Below are positions 5,975 to 6,316 of a stretch of 6,316 bases of DNA, in pieces; position 1 is the first letter of the stretch; the number at the start of each line of letters is the position of its first letter. This stretch comes from Candidatus Bathyarchaeota archaeon. GTDB taxonomy: Archaea > Thermoproteota > Bathyarchaeia > Bathyarchaeales > Bathyarchaeaceae. The DNA is taken from positions 1-6,316 of the forward strand of contig JAPUUO010000085.1 of assembly GCA_026967815.1 (NCBI GenBank). Direction: 5' to 3'. The translations under genes and the position numbers were made by a program. Below the pieces are notes generated by a model. The model saw nothing but the letters and a program-made list of their open reading frames with translations. It was not told where the DNA came from and ran no database searches.

Positions 5975-6316
5975 TTACTTCTTTTTCACTTGCCTAAGAA
6001 TAGTCTTCAGCTGTTCGTCGTCAATGGCGCCTACTTCATAAAGCCTTTTTGCTGCTTCACTTGCTGTTAGCAAATAATGTAGGCTAATGTTGTCTTCAGA
6101 GAGTCTTTGTTTTCCACTTTCTTCTCTGTCAAGCAACACCAAAGCGTGGTTTACTACTCCTCCTTCAGCACGAATGGCTTGAGCAGCCTTTCTTATCGAA
6201 CCACCGGTTGTTATCAAGTCGTCAACAAGCAAGACACGATCGCCAGGCATGATTAGACCCTCGATTCTGCGTTCTCTTCCATGCAATCGAGTGAGTTGTC
6301 GAATGTAGAGGAAAGG
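5975..6316 (-). CDS. pyrE: Orotate phosphoribosyltransferase, C-terminal part (runs off right edge)
   Basis: The frame is open to the window edge, so the 113 visible residues are the C-terminal part of a protein normally near 180-210; the TTG at 6286 is an internal leucine, not a start. The PRPP-binding motif VLLVDDLITTGGS is at visible residues 28-40, and the preceding segment RQLTRLHGRERRIEG (6-20) corresponds to the catalytic loop (R-K-x-x-K-x-H-G in bacterial PyrE). The enzyme joins orotate and PRPP to give OMP, the fifth step of UMP synthesis, in the cytosol. In this protein the two loop lysines are Gln and Arg, while the Arg and the His-Gly are kept. A helical tail (LTASEAAKRLYEVGAIDDEQ) matches the end of archaeal and UMP-synthase OPRT domains. 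It ends in VKKK and TAA, 85 nt before satP. It could be a related OPRT-like protein. Confidence 0.82.
   Translation of the reverse strand, partial: PFLYIRQLTRLHGRERRIEGLIMPGDRVLLVDDLITTGGSIRKAAQAIRAEGGVVNHALVLLDREESGKQRLSEDNISLHYLLTASEAAKRLYEVGAIDDEQLKTILRQVKKK

Noticed and set aside
5975..6286. Short 103-residue gene starting at TTG 6286
   Set aside because: The frame continues open to the window edge and the upstream residues match the OPRT catalytic-loop region, so this is the tail of a longer gene, not a small separate one.

Overview
The window looks like chromosomal DNA of an archaeon, most plausibly a Thermoproteota/Bathyarchaeia-type lineage. This rests on archaeal promoter architecture (TATA boxes such as TATAAATA, TTTATATG and TTTATAC about 25 nt before predicted transcription starts, with purine-rich BRE-like flanks), oligo-T stretches after genes, and an ADP-forming acyl-CoA synthetase next to an archaeal-style orotate phosphoribosyltransferase. 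The lineage below archaeon is inference. No mobile elements, CRISPR arrays, tRNA or rRNA genes were seen.

Layout from left to right. Positions 1-91 (minus strand) hold the first 30 codons of a gene that runs off the left edge, possibly a GNAT acetyltransferase. Positions 92-341 are a divergent promoter region with a TATA box for each flanking gene. Positions 342-3005 (plus) encode an 887-residue fusion of an ADP-forming acyl-CoA synthetase (CoA-binding, ligase and ATP-grasp domains) and a C-terminal GNAT acetyltransferase, the architecture of the bacterial protein lysine acetyltransferase Pat. Positions 3006-3190 are a short convergent spacer. Positions 3191-5152 (minus; an in-frame extension to 5296 is possible but doubtful) encode AMP-forming acetyl-CoA synthetase, Acs. 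Positions 5302-5889 (minus) encode a six-helix SatP/YaaH acetate transporter. Positions 5975-6316 (minus) hold the C-terminal part of orotate phosphoribosyltransferase, cut by the right edge.

The centre of the window reads as an acetate module. SatP would bring acetate into the cell and Acs would activate it to acetyl-CoA. The Pat-like fusion is a candidate regulator of Acs by acetylating its catalytic lysine, which lies in a textbook PKTRSGK motif. Unlike what I recall of enterobacterial Pat, whose synthetase half is degenerate, this protein keeps both phosphohistidine positions expected of an active ADP-forming acetyl-CoA synthetase. It may therefore be both a second acetate-activating or acetate-releasing enzyme and a modifier of the first. 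The satP and acs promoters share a TTCAGAA element directly upstream of their TATA boxes, suggesting possible co-regulation. Experimental function, substrate and regulation are inferred.
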